Under the pieces are notes generated by a model. That model did no database searches and had not been told where the DNA came from. It saw nothing but the letters and a program-made list of their open reading frames with translations. A DNA stretch of 64,000 nucleotides. Origin: CAZNPA01 sp964575095. Its GTDB lineage: Bacteria; Pseudomonadota; Alphaproteobacteria; Rickettsiales; SXRF01. The stretch lies in assembly GCA_964575095.1 (NCBI GenBank), contig CAZNPA010000004.1, positions 1-64,000 of the forward strand, read 5' to 3'. This document shows, piece after piece, positions 32,703 through 41,888 of this stretch (position 1 is its first letter; each line of letters starts with the position of its first letter). The position numbers and the translations under genes were made by a program.

Positions 32703-34538
32703 ATGAAAATCGGCAAGCCCAATCTGACCGAAAACGATGCCGGTAATGCCGCGCCCAAAGCGGAGGTAACTTCGACCCCAGCAACAGCGGTAGCGGGCAC
32801 ATCGCCATCGGCAGCAGAAGCGCCGGATGCCGGCGATCCACCGCCGGTAAAGAAACCGTTGCGGCTAGGCGAGAAACTGGTGCAGCTGGGATTGATTTCT
32901 CCTGACCAGCTCGACATCGTTCTTACCGAACAGAAAACCAGCAAGAAACTGTTTGGCGCTATTCTGGTCGAAATGGGGTTCGTCACCGAATCGGCGTTGG
33001 GCGAGGTTCTGGCCGAATCGTCCGGCACGCAGAAATTCGATCCCAAGGCGAGCATGCTCGATTCTACCGTCGTGCGCCGCATCCCCAAGGAAATCGCCGC
33101 GCGCCACAAGGTCATTCCGGTGGCGTACGAAAGCAACGCACTGCAACTGGCGATGGCCGACGTTTATAACGTGCTCGCCATCGATCAAGTGCGGCGCCAT
33201 CTTCCGCGCAACACCAAGATTGTTCCCATCTATTGCACGGAATCGGAAATCCTGGAGCTGATCGACCAGTATTACGATTACGAAATTTCGGTCGACGGCA
33301 TCTTGAAAGAAATCGAAACCGGCATCCGCGATAACACCAATAAGCTCGACGGACGGCAGGACGGTTATGTCAACCCGACGGTACGTCTGGTCAACGCGCT
33401 TCTGGTCGATGCCATTAAGCTCGGCGCGTCGGACATTCACTTCGAGCCGGAAGGATCATTCCTGCGTCTGCGTTACCGTATCGACGGCGAAATGGTGCAG
33501 GTTCGTTCCTTCCACCGCGATTATTGGTCGGCGATGGCGGTGCGCGTCAAAATCATGGCGGGCATGAACATCGCTGAAACGCGCAACCCGCAGGACGGCC
33601 GCATTTCCTACAACGTGCTCGGCCGTGAAGTCGACTTCCGCGTCGCCACCATGCCTACCGTGCATGGCGAGAATATCGTCATGCGTCTTCTGGATAAAAC
33701 CAAATCGCTGGTACCGTTGGAGAATCTCGGTTTTACCGAGCATAACATCAATTTGCTAAAGCTGATGATCAAGCGGCCGGAAGGCATCATCATCGTCACC
33801 GGTCCCACCGGCTCCGGTAAGACGACGACGCTTTATTCCGTGCTTGCTTACATCAACACCATTGACACCAATATTATGACGCTGGAAGACCCGGTCGAAT
33901 ACCAGCTGCCGCTGATCCGTCAGAGCTCTGTCCGTGAAGGCACCGGCATGGATTTTTCGAGCGGCGTCAAATCGCTGATGCGTCAGGATCCGGACATCAT
34001 CTTCGTCGGCGAAGTGCGCGACGAAGACACGGCGCTGATGGCCGTGCGCGCGGCGCTGACCGGCCACCAGGTCTATACGACGCTTCACACCAACGACGCG
34101 CTGGGCGCCATCCCGCGCCTAAACGACATCGGCGTGCCTTCGCACCTGCTATCGGGATCGCTGATTGGTTGTCTGGCGCAGCGCCTGGGTCGCAAGCTCT
34201 GCCAGCATTGTCGCAAACCGCGCACGGCGACGGAAAAAGAATGTAAAATTTTCGGCATCGATCCTTCCAAGCCGCCGACTATTTATGACCATGATGGCTG
34301 CGAAAGATGTGGTAACAAGGGCTACAAGGGTCGTACCGCCATCATCGAATTGCTGCGCATCGACAAAGGGATGGACGAACTCATCGCCACCAATGCTACC
34401 CGCCGGGTGATGATGGAACATGCGCATACGCAGGGATTCGTCACCATGCAGCAGGACGGGATCAATAAAGTGCTCAGAGGCGAGATGGATCTAGAAGAGC
34501 TGATCAATGTCATCGATTTGACGGACAGGCTGGCGTAA
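32703..34538 (+). CDS. pilB: type IV pilus assembly ATPase
   Basis: The cytoplasmic hexameric motor that polymerises pilin. The 611 residues have a Pro/Ala-rich N-tail, an MshEN-like N-terminal domain (about 60-200), then the GspE/PilB ATPase domain. Walker A GPTGSGKTTT is at about 366-375, the Asp box LEDPVEYQ near 396, Walker B with Asp-Ile-Ile-Phe-Val-Gly-Glu near 430 and HTND near 463. The zinc Cys pairs CQHC (about 499) and CERCG (about 532) are the PilB/GspE type. It is the first gene of an operon of six tightly packed genes. Confidence 0.94.
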   Translation: MKIGKPNLTENDAGNAAPKAEVTSTPATAVAGTSPSAAEAPDAGDPPPVKKPLRLGEKLVQLGLISPDQLDIVLTEQKTSKKLFGAILVEMGFVTESALGEVLAESSGTQKFDPKASMLDSTVVRRIPKEIAARHKVIPVAYESNALQLAMADVYNVLAIDQVRRHLPRNTKIVPIYCTESEILELIDQYYDYEISVDGILKEIETGIRDNTNKLDGRQDGYVNPTVRLVNALLVDAIKLGASDIHFEPEGSFLRLRYRIDGEMVQVRSFHRDYWSAMAVRVKIMAGMNIAETRNPQDGRISYNVLGREVDFRVATMPTVHGENIVMRLLDKTKSLVPLENLGFTEHNINLLKLMIKRPEGIIIVTGPTGSGKTTTLYSVLAYINTIDTNIMTLEDPVEYQLPLIRQSSVREGTGMDFSSGVKSLMRQDPDIIFVGEVRDEDTALMAVRAALTGHQVYTTLHTNDALGAIPRLNDIGVPSHLLSGSLIGCLAQRLGRKLCQHCRKPRTATEKECKIFGIDPSKPPTIYDHDGCERCGNKGYKGRTAIIELLRIDKGMDELIATNATRRVMMEHAHTQGFVTMQQDGINKVLRGEMDLEELINVIDLTDRLA

Positions 34539-34541
34539 CAC

Positions 34542-35744
34542 ATGCCCACATTTAATTATTCCGCGATTAACAACATGGGCCGCAAGATTCGTGGCGTCGT
34601 TGTCGCCGATAACGAGCTCGATCTCGAGGCGCGTCTGCAGCAATTGGGGCTGGACCTGATTTCGGCCAAAGAGCTGGCAGCCAAAAAAAGTTCTCGTTTC
34701 GGCCGCGTTCAAACCAAAGATTTGATCGTGCTTTGCATGCACCTGGAACAGCTGGACCGCGCCGGCGTGCCGCTGCACGATTCACTGGCTGACGTGCGCG
34801 ATTCCTCCGAATCGTCGAAACTCCGCGATATCATGACCGGCGTCTATGAGTCGGTAAAAAACGGCACCATGCTGTCCAAATCAATGATGGCTTACCCGCG
34901 CGTGTTCAGCGACGTGTTCACCGGCCTTATTGCCGCCGGTGAGAAAACCGGTAAGCTCGCCGAATCTTTTGCCCATTTGGGCGAGCACCTGAAATGGCAG
35001 GCCGACATACGCCGCAAGATAAAAAAGGCCACGCGCTATCCGCTGGCGCTGATCGTGGTCATTAGCGTCGTCATTACCATTCTAATGGTGGCTGTCGTGC
35101 CAAAACTGATTGATTTCATCACCAGTCAGGGCTTCCATATCCCCATTCACACGCGGGCACTGATCGCTGTATCATATGCGTTCGAACATTACTGGTACCT
35201 GATCCTGGGCGTGCCGGTGGGGCTGGTAATGCTGATACTTACGCTCTACCGGTCATTTGAGGGATTTGCCTATAAGGTCGATGCTATTCTGCTTAAGACA
35301 CCTATTCTGGGACCAATTATCCGCAAAATCGATATGGCGCGGTTCACGCACTTTTTCTCGGTGACGTTCAACAGCGGCATCGACGTGCTTGATTCGCTGG
35401 AAGCGGCCAAAGGTGTCGTTGGCAATCGCGTCATGAAAAATTCAGTCGAGATGGTCAAAACCAACGTCATGGAAGGCAGCTCACTGACGGCTTCCCTGCG
35501 CATGTCCAACCAGTTTCCGACGCTCGTCATTCGCATGTTCAAGGTTGGCGAGGAAAGCGGTAATATGGCGGCGGCGCTCGAGAACATCAATTTCTTCTAC
35601 AACCGCGAAGTCAATGATTCCGTCGAGAATCTGGTCGGCATGATTCAGCCGACGCTGACGGTGGTCATGGGCATCATTATTTTCTGGGTCATTGCCGCCG
35701 TATTCGGGCCGCTCTATGAATCCTTCAGCAAGATGAAGTTTTAA
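34542..35744 (+). CDS. pilC: type IV pilus inner-membrane platform protein
   Basis: A polytopic GspF/PilC protein that couples the ATPase to pilin assembly. The 400 residues have two repeated GspF domains, with membrane helices at about 170-190 and 210-235 and a last one at about 370-395. The conserved Glu-x-Gly-x-x-x-Gly motifs (AAGEKTGKLAES near 127, VGEESGNMAAAL near 331) appear once per domain. It is three bases after pilB. Confidence 0.93.
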   Translation: MPTFNYSAINNMGRKIRGVVVADNELDLEARLQQLGLDLISAKELAAKKSSRFGRVQTKDLIVLCMHLEQLDRAGVPLHDSLADVRDSSESSKLRDIMTGVYESVKNGTMLSKSMMAYPRVFSDVFTGLIAAGEKTGKLAESFAHLGEHLKWQADIRRKIKKATRYPLALIVVISVVITILMVAVVPKLIDFITSQGFHIPIHTRALIAVSYAFEHYWYLILGVPVGLVMLILTLYRSFEGFAYKVDAILLKTPILGPIIRKIDMARFTHFFSVTFNSGIDVLDSLEAAKGVVGNRVMKNSVEMVKTNVMEGSSLTASLRMSNQFPTLVIRMFKVGEESGNMAAALENINFFYNREVNDSVENLVGMIQPTLTVVMGIIIFWVIAAVFGPLYESFSKMKF

Positions 35745-35745
35745 G

Positions 35746-37500
35746 ATGGAACTCAAGATACCAAAAAAACGCGCTGCGGCGCCGGCAGAAGAACAGAAAC
35801 CGGTCAAAGCCAAAAAATTCAAGGCCAAGAGCGGCGCCAAATTCGTCCTCTTTCTGGGCGACGAAGGCGCAATCCTGATTTACCTGAAAGGAAACATCGT
35901 CCATAGCCGGCAATTCGTGCCCGACGCCAGTCAGGAAAATCTGCGCGAATTCCGTCAAACGCTGTCCAAGGATCCGCTGGCATCGCTGATATTGGTTGTT
36001 GACAACATGGACCAGTCCTACGTGCAGCAAACATTGCCGCCAGTCAGCTCTATCAGCGTTAACAAGCTGATAAAACGCAGGCTGGAGCGTGATTTTGGCG
36101 CTAACGACATCAAGGGAGCTATCCTGCTTGGCCGCGAAACAAGCGGCAGGAAAGACTGGAATTTCCTGATGGTAGCGCTGGAAAAGAGCCCGCAGCTATC
36201 GGTGTGGCTCGAATTTATTCAGGAACTTCCCAACCGCTTTCTCGGCATCTATCTGCTTTCGGTCGAAGCCGAAATGATTGTGAAGCGGCTGGAGCAGGCG
36301 CTCGGCGTGCCCAAGGAAGGCACTGGCGCTGAATGGAAGTTCTTTATCAGCCATAATAAAGTCGGAGGATTCCGGCAGGTTATCTTGCGTAACGGGCGCA
36401 TCATGTTCACGCGTCTGGCGCAACCGGTGGGAGAATCAAACGCGGAAGTCATTGCGGGATCCATCGAGCAGGAAATGCTCTCCACCATCGAATACATGAA
36501 GCGCCTGTCGTATACGCCGCAGAGCAAGCTGGATATTTATATTATTACGTCGAGCGCCATCAAGGCCGCGCTTGATCCGACAAAATTCTCCGCCAGCACG
36601 TTCCACGTGTTTACACCCTATGAGGTTGGGCAATACCTGCATATAGAAGGTGCCGCGCAGCCTACCGACCAGTTTGGCGACGTCGTTCTGGCGGCGACCG
36701 TTGGTTCGAATCGGCGGCATGTATTGTCGTTATCGGCGCCGCAAACCAGGCGCGTTGACCAATATTACCAATATGTGATGTATCAGCGCGTAGCCGCTGC
36801 CATGGCGATTTGCGGCGTGCTGATTTATGCCGGGTATATTGGGCGCGATATTCTGGGGCTGATGTCGGATTCGGATCGATTGAAAGCGGAAATCGCTATT
36901 CAGGGGAAACAATTAGAAGCGCTCCGCCGCGAAATAAAAAATTCCAACATCGATGTCGAGAAAGCCAGCGACCTGATCGATATGTACCGGCAGTTGCAAG
37001 TGGAAAAATTTATGCCGCTGCTGTTGATTGAGAAACTGCAGCCGGCAACGAAATCACCGGTATGGATTCAATCGATAGACTGGGGCTTTGGCAGCGATAT
37101 TCGCGTTAACAGGCGGGCACAGGCCGCCGCTGGCGCCGCGGAGGCAAAGCCTCAATCAACACAGATGACAGCCACGATCGGGCTTGAGTTCCCGCAGGAA
37201 GCCAGCGATCCGAAAATGTTCCGCGTGGTGTCGAAAAAAGTATTGGCGGATTTCAAACAATGGTTCCAAGGCTATAACGTCAAGTACAGCACCATGCCCG
37301 ATCAGGTGACCGAAACCGATAAAATCGAAATAAAGTCTACAGCGACGCAAAAACCCGAGGATTTCCTGCCGAAATCCCTGAACGTGCAACTGATCATTCG
37401 CGGCGGCTTGTCTATGTTCTCGCCTAACGCCAAACCGACGGACGCGCCGCCGGAAGATGCACCCGATGGGGTGCCGCCAGAAACGGATGTCGAGCCATGA
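35746..37500 (+). CDS. PilM/PilN-like (GspL-like) pilus assembly protein
   Basis: A 584-residue bitopic protein. Residues 1-about 340 are cytoplasmic and fit an actin-like PilM/GspL fold by position and length, though key ATP motifs are not clear. One membrane segment is at about 346-368 (AAAMAICGVLIYAGYIG). A coiled coil (about 375-420) and a periplasmic domain with a Pro/Asp-rich tail follow. The order pilB-pilC-this gene-PilO-like supports a PilM-PilN fusion that links the platform to the alignment complex. Assignment rests on topology and gene order, not on a clear family match. Confidence 0.6.
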   Translation: MELKIPKKRAAAPAEEQKPVKAKKFKAKSGAKFVLFLGDEGAILIYLKGNIVHSRQFVPDASQENLREFRQTLSKDPLASLILVVDNMDQSYVQQTLPPVSSISVNKLIKRRLERDFGANDIKGAILLGRETSGRKDWNFLMVALEKSPQLSVWLEFIQELPNRFLGIYLLSVEAEMIVKRLEQALGVPKEGTGAEWKFFISHNKVGGFRQVILRNGRIMFTRLAQPVGESNAEVIAGSIEQEMLSTIEYMKRLSYTPQSKLDIYIITSSAIKAALDPTKFSASTFHVFTPYEVGQYLHIEGAAQPTDQFGDVVLAATVGSNRRHVLSLSAPQTRRVDQYYQYVMYQRVAAAMAICGVLIYAGYIGRDILGLMSDSDRLKAEIAIQGKQLEALRREIKNSNIDVEKASDLIDMYRQLQVEKFMPLLLIEKLQPATKSPVWIQSIDWGFGSDIRVNRRAQAAAGAAEAKPQSTQMTATIGLEFPQEASDPKMFRVVSKKVLADFKQWFQGYNVKYSTMPDQVTETDKIEIKSTATQKPEDFLPKSLNVQLIIRGGLSMFSPNAKPTDAPPEDAPDGVPPETDVEP

Positions 37501-38150
37501 GATATCAGGAAGTAAAAAGAAAACTGATTGTGGAAACCAGCGCGGTGTTGGTGGTTCTGGCGGTGCTGACGGGGATCGTCTATCTCCTCAATATGCTGCT
37601 CGAAGACTACACGCGGCAGGCGGCGACGTTAAAAGATCAGCTGGCCTCGGTCACTAACGAAAAACAAACGTTGCAGGACAAGTATAAAAAAACGCAGGAC
37701 AACCTGCAGCTTTATACGGAAATATCGGAAAAAAACGCGCATGACGGGCTCTCCGTCAGCCGGCAGTTATTGCGCAAGAAAGTCAATGAATTCAAGCCAC
37801 GGTTCTTCCTGAACGATCTTTCAATTACCATGGCGCCGACGACGGCCTTAACCGGCAACAAATACCAGTACAAAACCGGCGGCATTGTTTCGAGCGAGCT
37901 TACCGTGTCGTTCGATGCTCTGACCGATGAAGATATTTACTCCTTAATGCAGGCTATGCGCGACGAATTGTCGGGCGTGCTCAAGGTCACTAAATTCAGC
38001 ATTTCCCGCGAACGTAAGGCCAATGACGACAGCTTGCGTGAAATTGCCAGAAGTGGGCAATACACCATGGTCAAAGGCAGTATGCAGATCACGTGGTTTG
38101 GCATTCAGCCCGCGGATACGCCGCTTAACGCCAACGGGGAAAAGAAATAA
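37497..38150 (+). CDS. PilO-like inner-membrane alignment protein
   Basis: This gene encodes 217 residues with one N-terminal membrane segment (about 14-34), a coiled coil (about 38-75) and a periplasmic alpha/beta domain. This is the layout of PilO/GspM. It overlaps the previous gene by four bases (ATGA) and the next by one base, so the operon is tightly coupled. There is no strong sequence motif. Alternatively it could be a second PilN-like protein. Confidence 0.55.
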   Translation: MRYQEVKRKLIVETSAVLVVLAVLTGIVYLLNMLLEDYTRQAATLKDQLASVTNEKQTLQDKYKKTQDNLQLYTEISEKNAHDGLSVSRQLLRKKVNEFKPRFFLNDLSITMAPTTALTGNKYQYKTGGIVSSELTVSFDALTDEDIYSLMQAMRDELSGVLKVTKFSISRERKANDDSLREIARSGQYTMVKGSMQITWFGIQPADTPLNANGEKK

Positions 38151-39112
38151 TGCGGCACGGCTTGTCATATGCGGCGGCGTGGCTAGGGTTGGCGATATTA
38201 GCGCTATCTGCCATTGCGCCGGCGCCCGCGCAGGAAACGGCAGGCATTAAAAACCCGGCTGACGACATGAAGATTTCGGATCCCCTGAAACCAAAAATCG
38301 GAGCAGACGAGGCCCTGCGCGCCGAACCTGAGATCAAACCTGCCGTCCCCGGAACTAACCCGGCCGCGCCTGTAGCGGCGGCCGGCACGCCGTCGGCTAA
38401 AAAAGAGGCGATGGCGGCAGCAGCAGCGGCGGCAGCAAACAAATCACTAAAGAAAATCCCCAGCCTGTTTTATACTCCGGAAGAGGTGACGGATATTCAT
38501 CTTGCCATCAATACCTATATCAAGCGTCAGGCTAATCGTGACGACCTGACATTTGACGAAGAGGCGTTCCTGCGCCGGTTGAGCGGGGTAAAGAAAGCGT
38601 CGCACAGCAAGCTCTACACCTACACGCAGTTTTTTCTGGATTCGCTGGTTTATCACGGGCCGGAAAACTGGATCATGTGGATCAACGGCATAAAATTCAC
38701 TCAGGATACGCCGGGCGGATTCAACAATCTGCAGATATTGCATATCGATTCCGACAAGGTAACGCTGGAATGGATGCCGCCGACCATGGAAAAAGTGCTT
38801 GAGATATGGAGCCAATACCCCAACGATGAGGTGATTGTTGATCAGCTGCGCGGCAAAGTGACCTTTACGCTGCATCCCAACCAGACGTTCTCTTCCTATG
38901 TGATGAAAGTGCTGGAAGGCAAGGTGAAACCGGTAACGGTGGATATCTCTCTGCCCAACGGGTTTACCAAAGCCTCCACCAGTGTTAAGGATAGCGCGGC
39001 CGTGCCGGATCCGGCCGAAAAACCGGCGGAGGGCGGCGCGGCTGATACCGGTCAGGAAGGGTTGCCCGGTTTAATCAATAGTTATGAGAAACTGGGAGGA
39101 GAAAAACCATGA
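38150..39112 (+). CDS. secreted pilus-operon protein (PilP position)
   Basis: This gene encodes 320 residues with a signal peptide (cleavage after Ala-Pro-Ala near residue 27), then a long Pro/Ala-rich linker (about 30-105) and a globular part (about 110-285). The tail is again Pro/Ala/Gly-rich. No lipobox is visible, so it is periplasmic rather than a lipoprotein. Gene order suggests the PilP role, contacting the PilMNO-like proteins and the secretin, but the fold is not recognised. It overlaps the downstream ABC ATPase gene by four bases. Confidence 0.55.
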   Translation: MRHGLSYAAAWLGLAILALSAIAPAPAQETAGIKNPADDMKISDPLKPKIGADEALRAEPEIKPAVPGTNPAAPVAAAGTPSAKKEAMAAAAAAAANKSLKKIPSLFYTPEEVTDIHLAINTYIKRQANRDDLTFDEEAFLRRLSGVKKASHSKLYTYTQFFLDSLVYHGPENWIMWINGIKFTQDTPGGFNNLQILHIDSDKVTLEWMPPTMEKVLEIWSQYPNDEVIVDQLRGKVTFTLHPNQTFSSYVMKVLEGKVKPVTVDISLPNGFTKASTSVKDSAAVPDPAEKPAEGGAADTGQEGLPGLINSYEKLGGEKP

Positions 39113-39837
39113 CAGCGGCACCGCTTACCGTGCGTGACATAGAAAAAACCTACACTGACCGCAAGGTGCTTGAGAATATCAGCCTGTCGCTAAAGCCGGG
39201 CGAGATTTTTGGGCTGATCGGCTTAAACGGTGCCGGGAAAACGACATTGATAAAAATCATTCTCGATCTGGTCAAAGCCGAGAAGGGGACCGCCGCCATT
39301 TTCGGCGATGCGGTGGCGCATGTCGGATCGCGGCGCCATATATCCTATCTTCCGGAGAAATTTCAGCCGTCGAGGTATTTGAAAGGCATGGAATATCTTA
39401 GCCTGGCGCTTTCCTATTATGGAAAGAAACTGGATAAGCGGGCGGCAAAAGAAAGTGCGTCGGGACTCGATCTTAATCCCGACGTGCTGGAATCGCGCGT
39501 CGGCTCCTACTCCAAGGGCATGGGGCAAAAATTAGGGTTGGTTGGCGCCTTCATGACTGACCGGCCGCTATTGATCTTGGATGAGCCGATGAGCGGCCTT
39601 GATCCCCGCGCGCGCATCATGCTGAAAGATATGCTGATGGCAGCGCGTAATCAGGGCAAGACCATTTTTTTCAGTTCGCATATTTTATCCGACATCGACG
39701 AAATTTGCGACCGTATCGGCGTTATTCATGATGGAAAACTTTTCTTCACCGGCACGCCGGCTGAGTTCAAGGCCAAATACGGGGATCCATCGCTGGAGAA
39801 GGCGTTCTTGCGCGCGATAGAGCCCGGCAGGGGCTAA
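39109..39837 (+). CDS. ABC transporter ATP-binding protein at the end of the pilus operon
   Basis: A 242-residue cytoplasmic ATPase with Walker A GLNGAGKTT at about 38-46, signature YSKGMGQ (about 131), and Walker B LLILDEPMSGLDP near 152. The family is the ABC-2/CcmA type that normally works with a permease. None is encoded here: the next genes on this strand are 5 kb away. The four-base overlap with the preceding pilus gene indicates cotranslation. Its role with the pilus is unknown. Confidence 0.85.
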   Translation: MTAAPLTVRDIEKTYTDRKVLENISLSLKPGEIFGLIGLNGAGKTTLIKIILDLVKAEKGTAAIFGDAVAHVGSRRHISYLPEKFQPSRYLKGMEYLSLALSYYGKKLDKRAAKESASGLDLNPDVLESRVGSYSKGMGQKLGLVGAFMTDRPLLILDEPMSGLDPRARIMLKDMLMAARNQGKTIFFSSHILSDIDEICDRIGVIHDGKLFFTGTPAEFKAKYGDPSLEKAFLRAIEPGRG

Positions 39838-40748
39838 AACGGCGCCTTGATCGTTATGGCGCAATTGCCCTCGGGACCGTCCTGATTGCCGGGGTACGAT
39901 GCGTTGTACATAGCCGGAGACACCGTATCGTCGACGCAATATGGCGTGTGCTGCGATTTCAGATTATTGTCCATCGTATACATAAGCACCGCCGGACCAC
40001 CGCCGCTTCCAGATACACTTCCTTTTCCCAGTACCCGCGTTGTGCCGGTAAATGGGTATCCGTCATCTATTTTCTGGTCTATCGACATCGTGTCTATCGG
40101 CGGGTATCCCAGCGGTTGACTGCTGGACCACCGCGTCGAATGCATTCCAATCAGAAACACATGCGGCGACAATCCGCCACCGCCGATGCTGGGGTCAAAC
40201 GCCAAATCCGCCATGATTGTCCAGCCACTGCTTGTTGCAACGCCAAACACCATGGTAGAACTGACGGGCCTGATGATAACGGGCGGCGTGGCGACGCCGG
40301 GCACCCATTCATGGTAATTCGGCACGCCGGGCGTGTTGACGTAATCCGGTAAAGAATAGGGGATAAGGTTGGCGGCGGAGAGATGATACCAGAAGTTGGT
40401 ATACTCCTGCAGTTCGGTATCACAGCTAGCCCCTGATATAAATTCATAAGTACATGTTCCGACACTGGAGGCGCCGATGATAGTATCGCCGTTGCCGTTG
40501 GAGCCGGGGTAAAATCCGAAACCCTCCGCATTCTGGCAATCGCCCGGCATACAGGTGTATTTGGTTTTGAAAGTGTTTACCGCCAGGCTGAACTGCTCAT
40601 ATTGCCCAATAGTTTTTCGTATCAGGGCGGCGTGAATTAAATCGCGACCGACGAGCGTGCCGCCTACCAGCAACCCGATAATCACGAGCACGATCGCCAA
40701 CTCTATCAGCGTAAAGCCGATACGGTTATTTACGCAGCGATCCGGCAT
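39834..40748 (-). CDS. type IV prepilin (long, 304 residues)
   Basis: A pilin-like protein. After an 11-residue basic leader ending in Gly comes Phe-Thr-Leu-Ile-Glu (mature residues 1-5) and a hydrophobic helix, the PilD cleavage/methylation site. The 293-residue mature protein is about twice the length of a typical major pilin, with several Cys and many Ser/Gly/Pro segments. The ATG at 40748 follows the second pilT gene by four bases. It converges on the pilus operon. It could be a major pilin or a specialised tip or minor pilin; the sequence does not decide. Confidence 0.85.
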   Translation of the reverse strand: MPDRCVNNRIGFTLIELAIVLVIIGLLVGGTLVGRDLIHAALIRKTIGQYEQFSLAVNTFKTKYTCMPGDCQNAEGFGFYPGSNGNGDTIIGASSVGTCTYEFISGASCDTELQEYTNFWYHLSAANLIPYSLPDYVNTPGVPNYHEWVPGVATPPVIIRPVSSTMVFGVATSSGWTIMADLAFDPSIGGGGLSPHVFLIGMHSTRWSSSQPLGYPPIDTMSIDQKIDDGYPFTGTTRVLGKGSVSGSGGGPAVLMYTMDNNLKSQHTPYCVDDTVSPAMYNASYPGNQDGPEGNCAITIKAPF

Positions 40749-40752
40749 ATGA

Positions 40753-41886
40753 TTAGAATTGCTGCTTATTGATGATGCCAAGGCCGATAGGAAGATTGCG
40801 GAACGGGCCGCTGCGATGACTGATATCATGTTGCTTGATGGCAAGGCGCAGGTTGGCCGGGTTGTCGGATTCGGACAGCGCAATCTCCTCGGTGATGTGG
40901 CCGGCGACGTAGAGATCGATCAGCGCCTGATCGAAGCTCTGCATGCCTTCGTCGCGGGCTTTTTCCATGCACTCTTTGATTTCCTTGACGCGACCCTCGT
41001 GGATCAAGGCTTTGATCAGGCCGTGATTGAGCAGTATCTCAAGCGCAATGACGCGACTACCCTGTTGGCTCAGAACCAGCCGCTGCGACAGTATGGCTTT
41101 CAGGTTCAGCGACAGATTGAGCAGGATTTGCTTGTGGCGTTCTTCCGGGAAGAAATTGATGATGCGCTCGATGGCCTGGTTGGCGTTGTTGGCGTGCAGC
41201 GTGGCAAGGCACAGATGGCCGGTTTCAGCAAAAACGACAGCGTGTTCCATGGTTTCTTTGTCGCGGATTTCACCGATGACGATGACATCGGGCGTCTGGC
41301 GCAGGGCGTTTTTAAGCGCGATGCCGAACGAATAGGTATCAATGCCGATGTCGCGCTGGGTGATGATGCAGTTTTGTTGCTCGAGGATGAATTCAATCGG
41401 GTCTTCGATGGTAACGATATGCCCGCTGCCGTTGACGTTGCGGTGTTGCAGCATGGCGGCGAGCGACGTCGATTTACCGCTGCCGGTGGGGCCTACCACC
41501 AGAATCAGGCCGCGTTTTTCCATGATCAGGTTGCTGTAAATGGGCGGCAGGTTCAGCGATTCAAGGGTGGGGACATTGGTATAGATGCGCCGCATGACGA
41601 TGCCGGTATGCTGGCGTTGGCGGAATATATTGACGCGGAAACGGATGTTGTTTTTCCAGTTGATGGCGGTGTTGTATTCCAGCGTAGCTTCGAATTCGTC
41701 GATAATTTCCGGGCTGACGATGGCGCGCATCGCCTGCAGGATGTCGTCGTCCGTCATTTTATCGGCGTTATAGGGCTGGATGTGGGTTTCAAAACGTAGC
41801 GACGGCGGCGAATCAACCGTGAGATAAATGTCGGTGGCGCCGCGATCAACGCAGGCTTGCATCAACTCTTCCATGTTGATGGGCAT
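40753..41886 (-). CDS. pilU: PilT/PilU-type retraction ATPase (second copy)
   Basis: A hexameric ATPase that depolymerises pili and powers retraction. The 377 residues have Walker A GPTGSGKST at about 131-139, an Asp box EDPIEF, Walker B with DVIVIGEIRD, and an ATLHANN His box. It lies two bases after the first pilT, like pilT-pilU pairs. The extended C-terminal tail, with residues such as SHRSGPFRNLP, recalls PilU. Calling it pilU rests on this tail and its position. Confidence 0.85.
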   Translation of the reverse strand: MPINMEELMQACVDRGATDIYLTVDSPPSLRFETHIQPYNADKMTDDDILQAMRAIVSPEIIDEFEATLEYNTAINWKNNIRFRVNIFRQRQHTGIVMRRIYTNVPTLESLNLPPIYSNLIMEKRGLILVVGPTGSGKSTSLAAMLQHRNVNGSGHIVTIEDPIEFILEQQNCIITQRDIGIDTYSFGIALKNALRQTPDVIVIGEIRDKETMEHAVVFAETGHLCLATLHANNANQAIERIINFFPEERHKQILLNLSLNLKAILSQRLVLSQQGSRVIALEILLNHGLIKALIHEGRVKEIKECMEKARDEGMQSFDQALIDLYVAGHITEEIALSESDNPANLRLAIKQHDISHRSGPFRNLPIGLGIINKQQF

Positions 41887-41888
41887 GG

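Noticed and set aside
40759..41799. 346-codon plus-strand frame opposite the second pilT gene
   Set aside because: The minus strand encodes an unmistakable PilT-family ATPase. The plus frame has no motif and composition expected of an antisense shadow.
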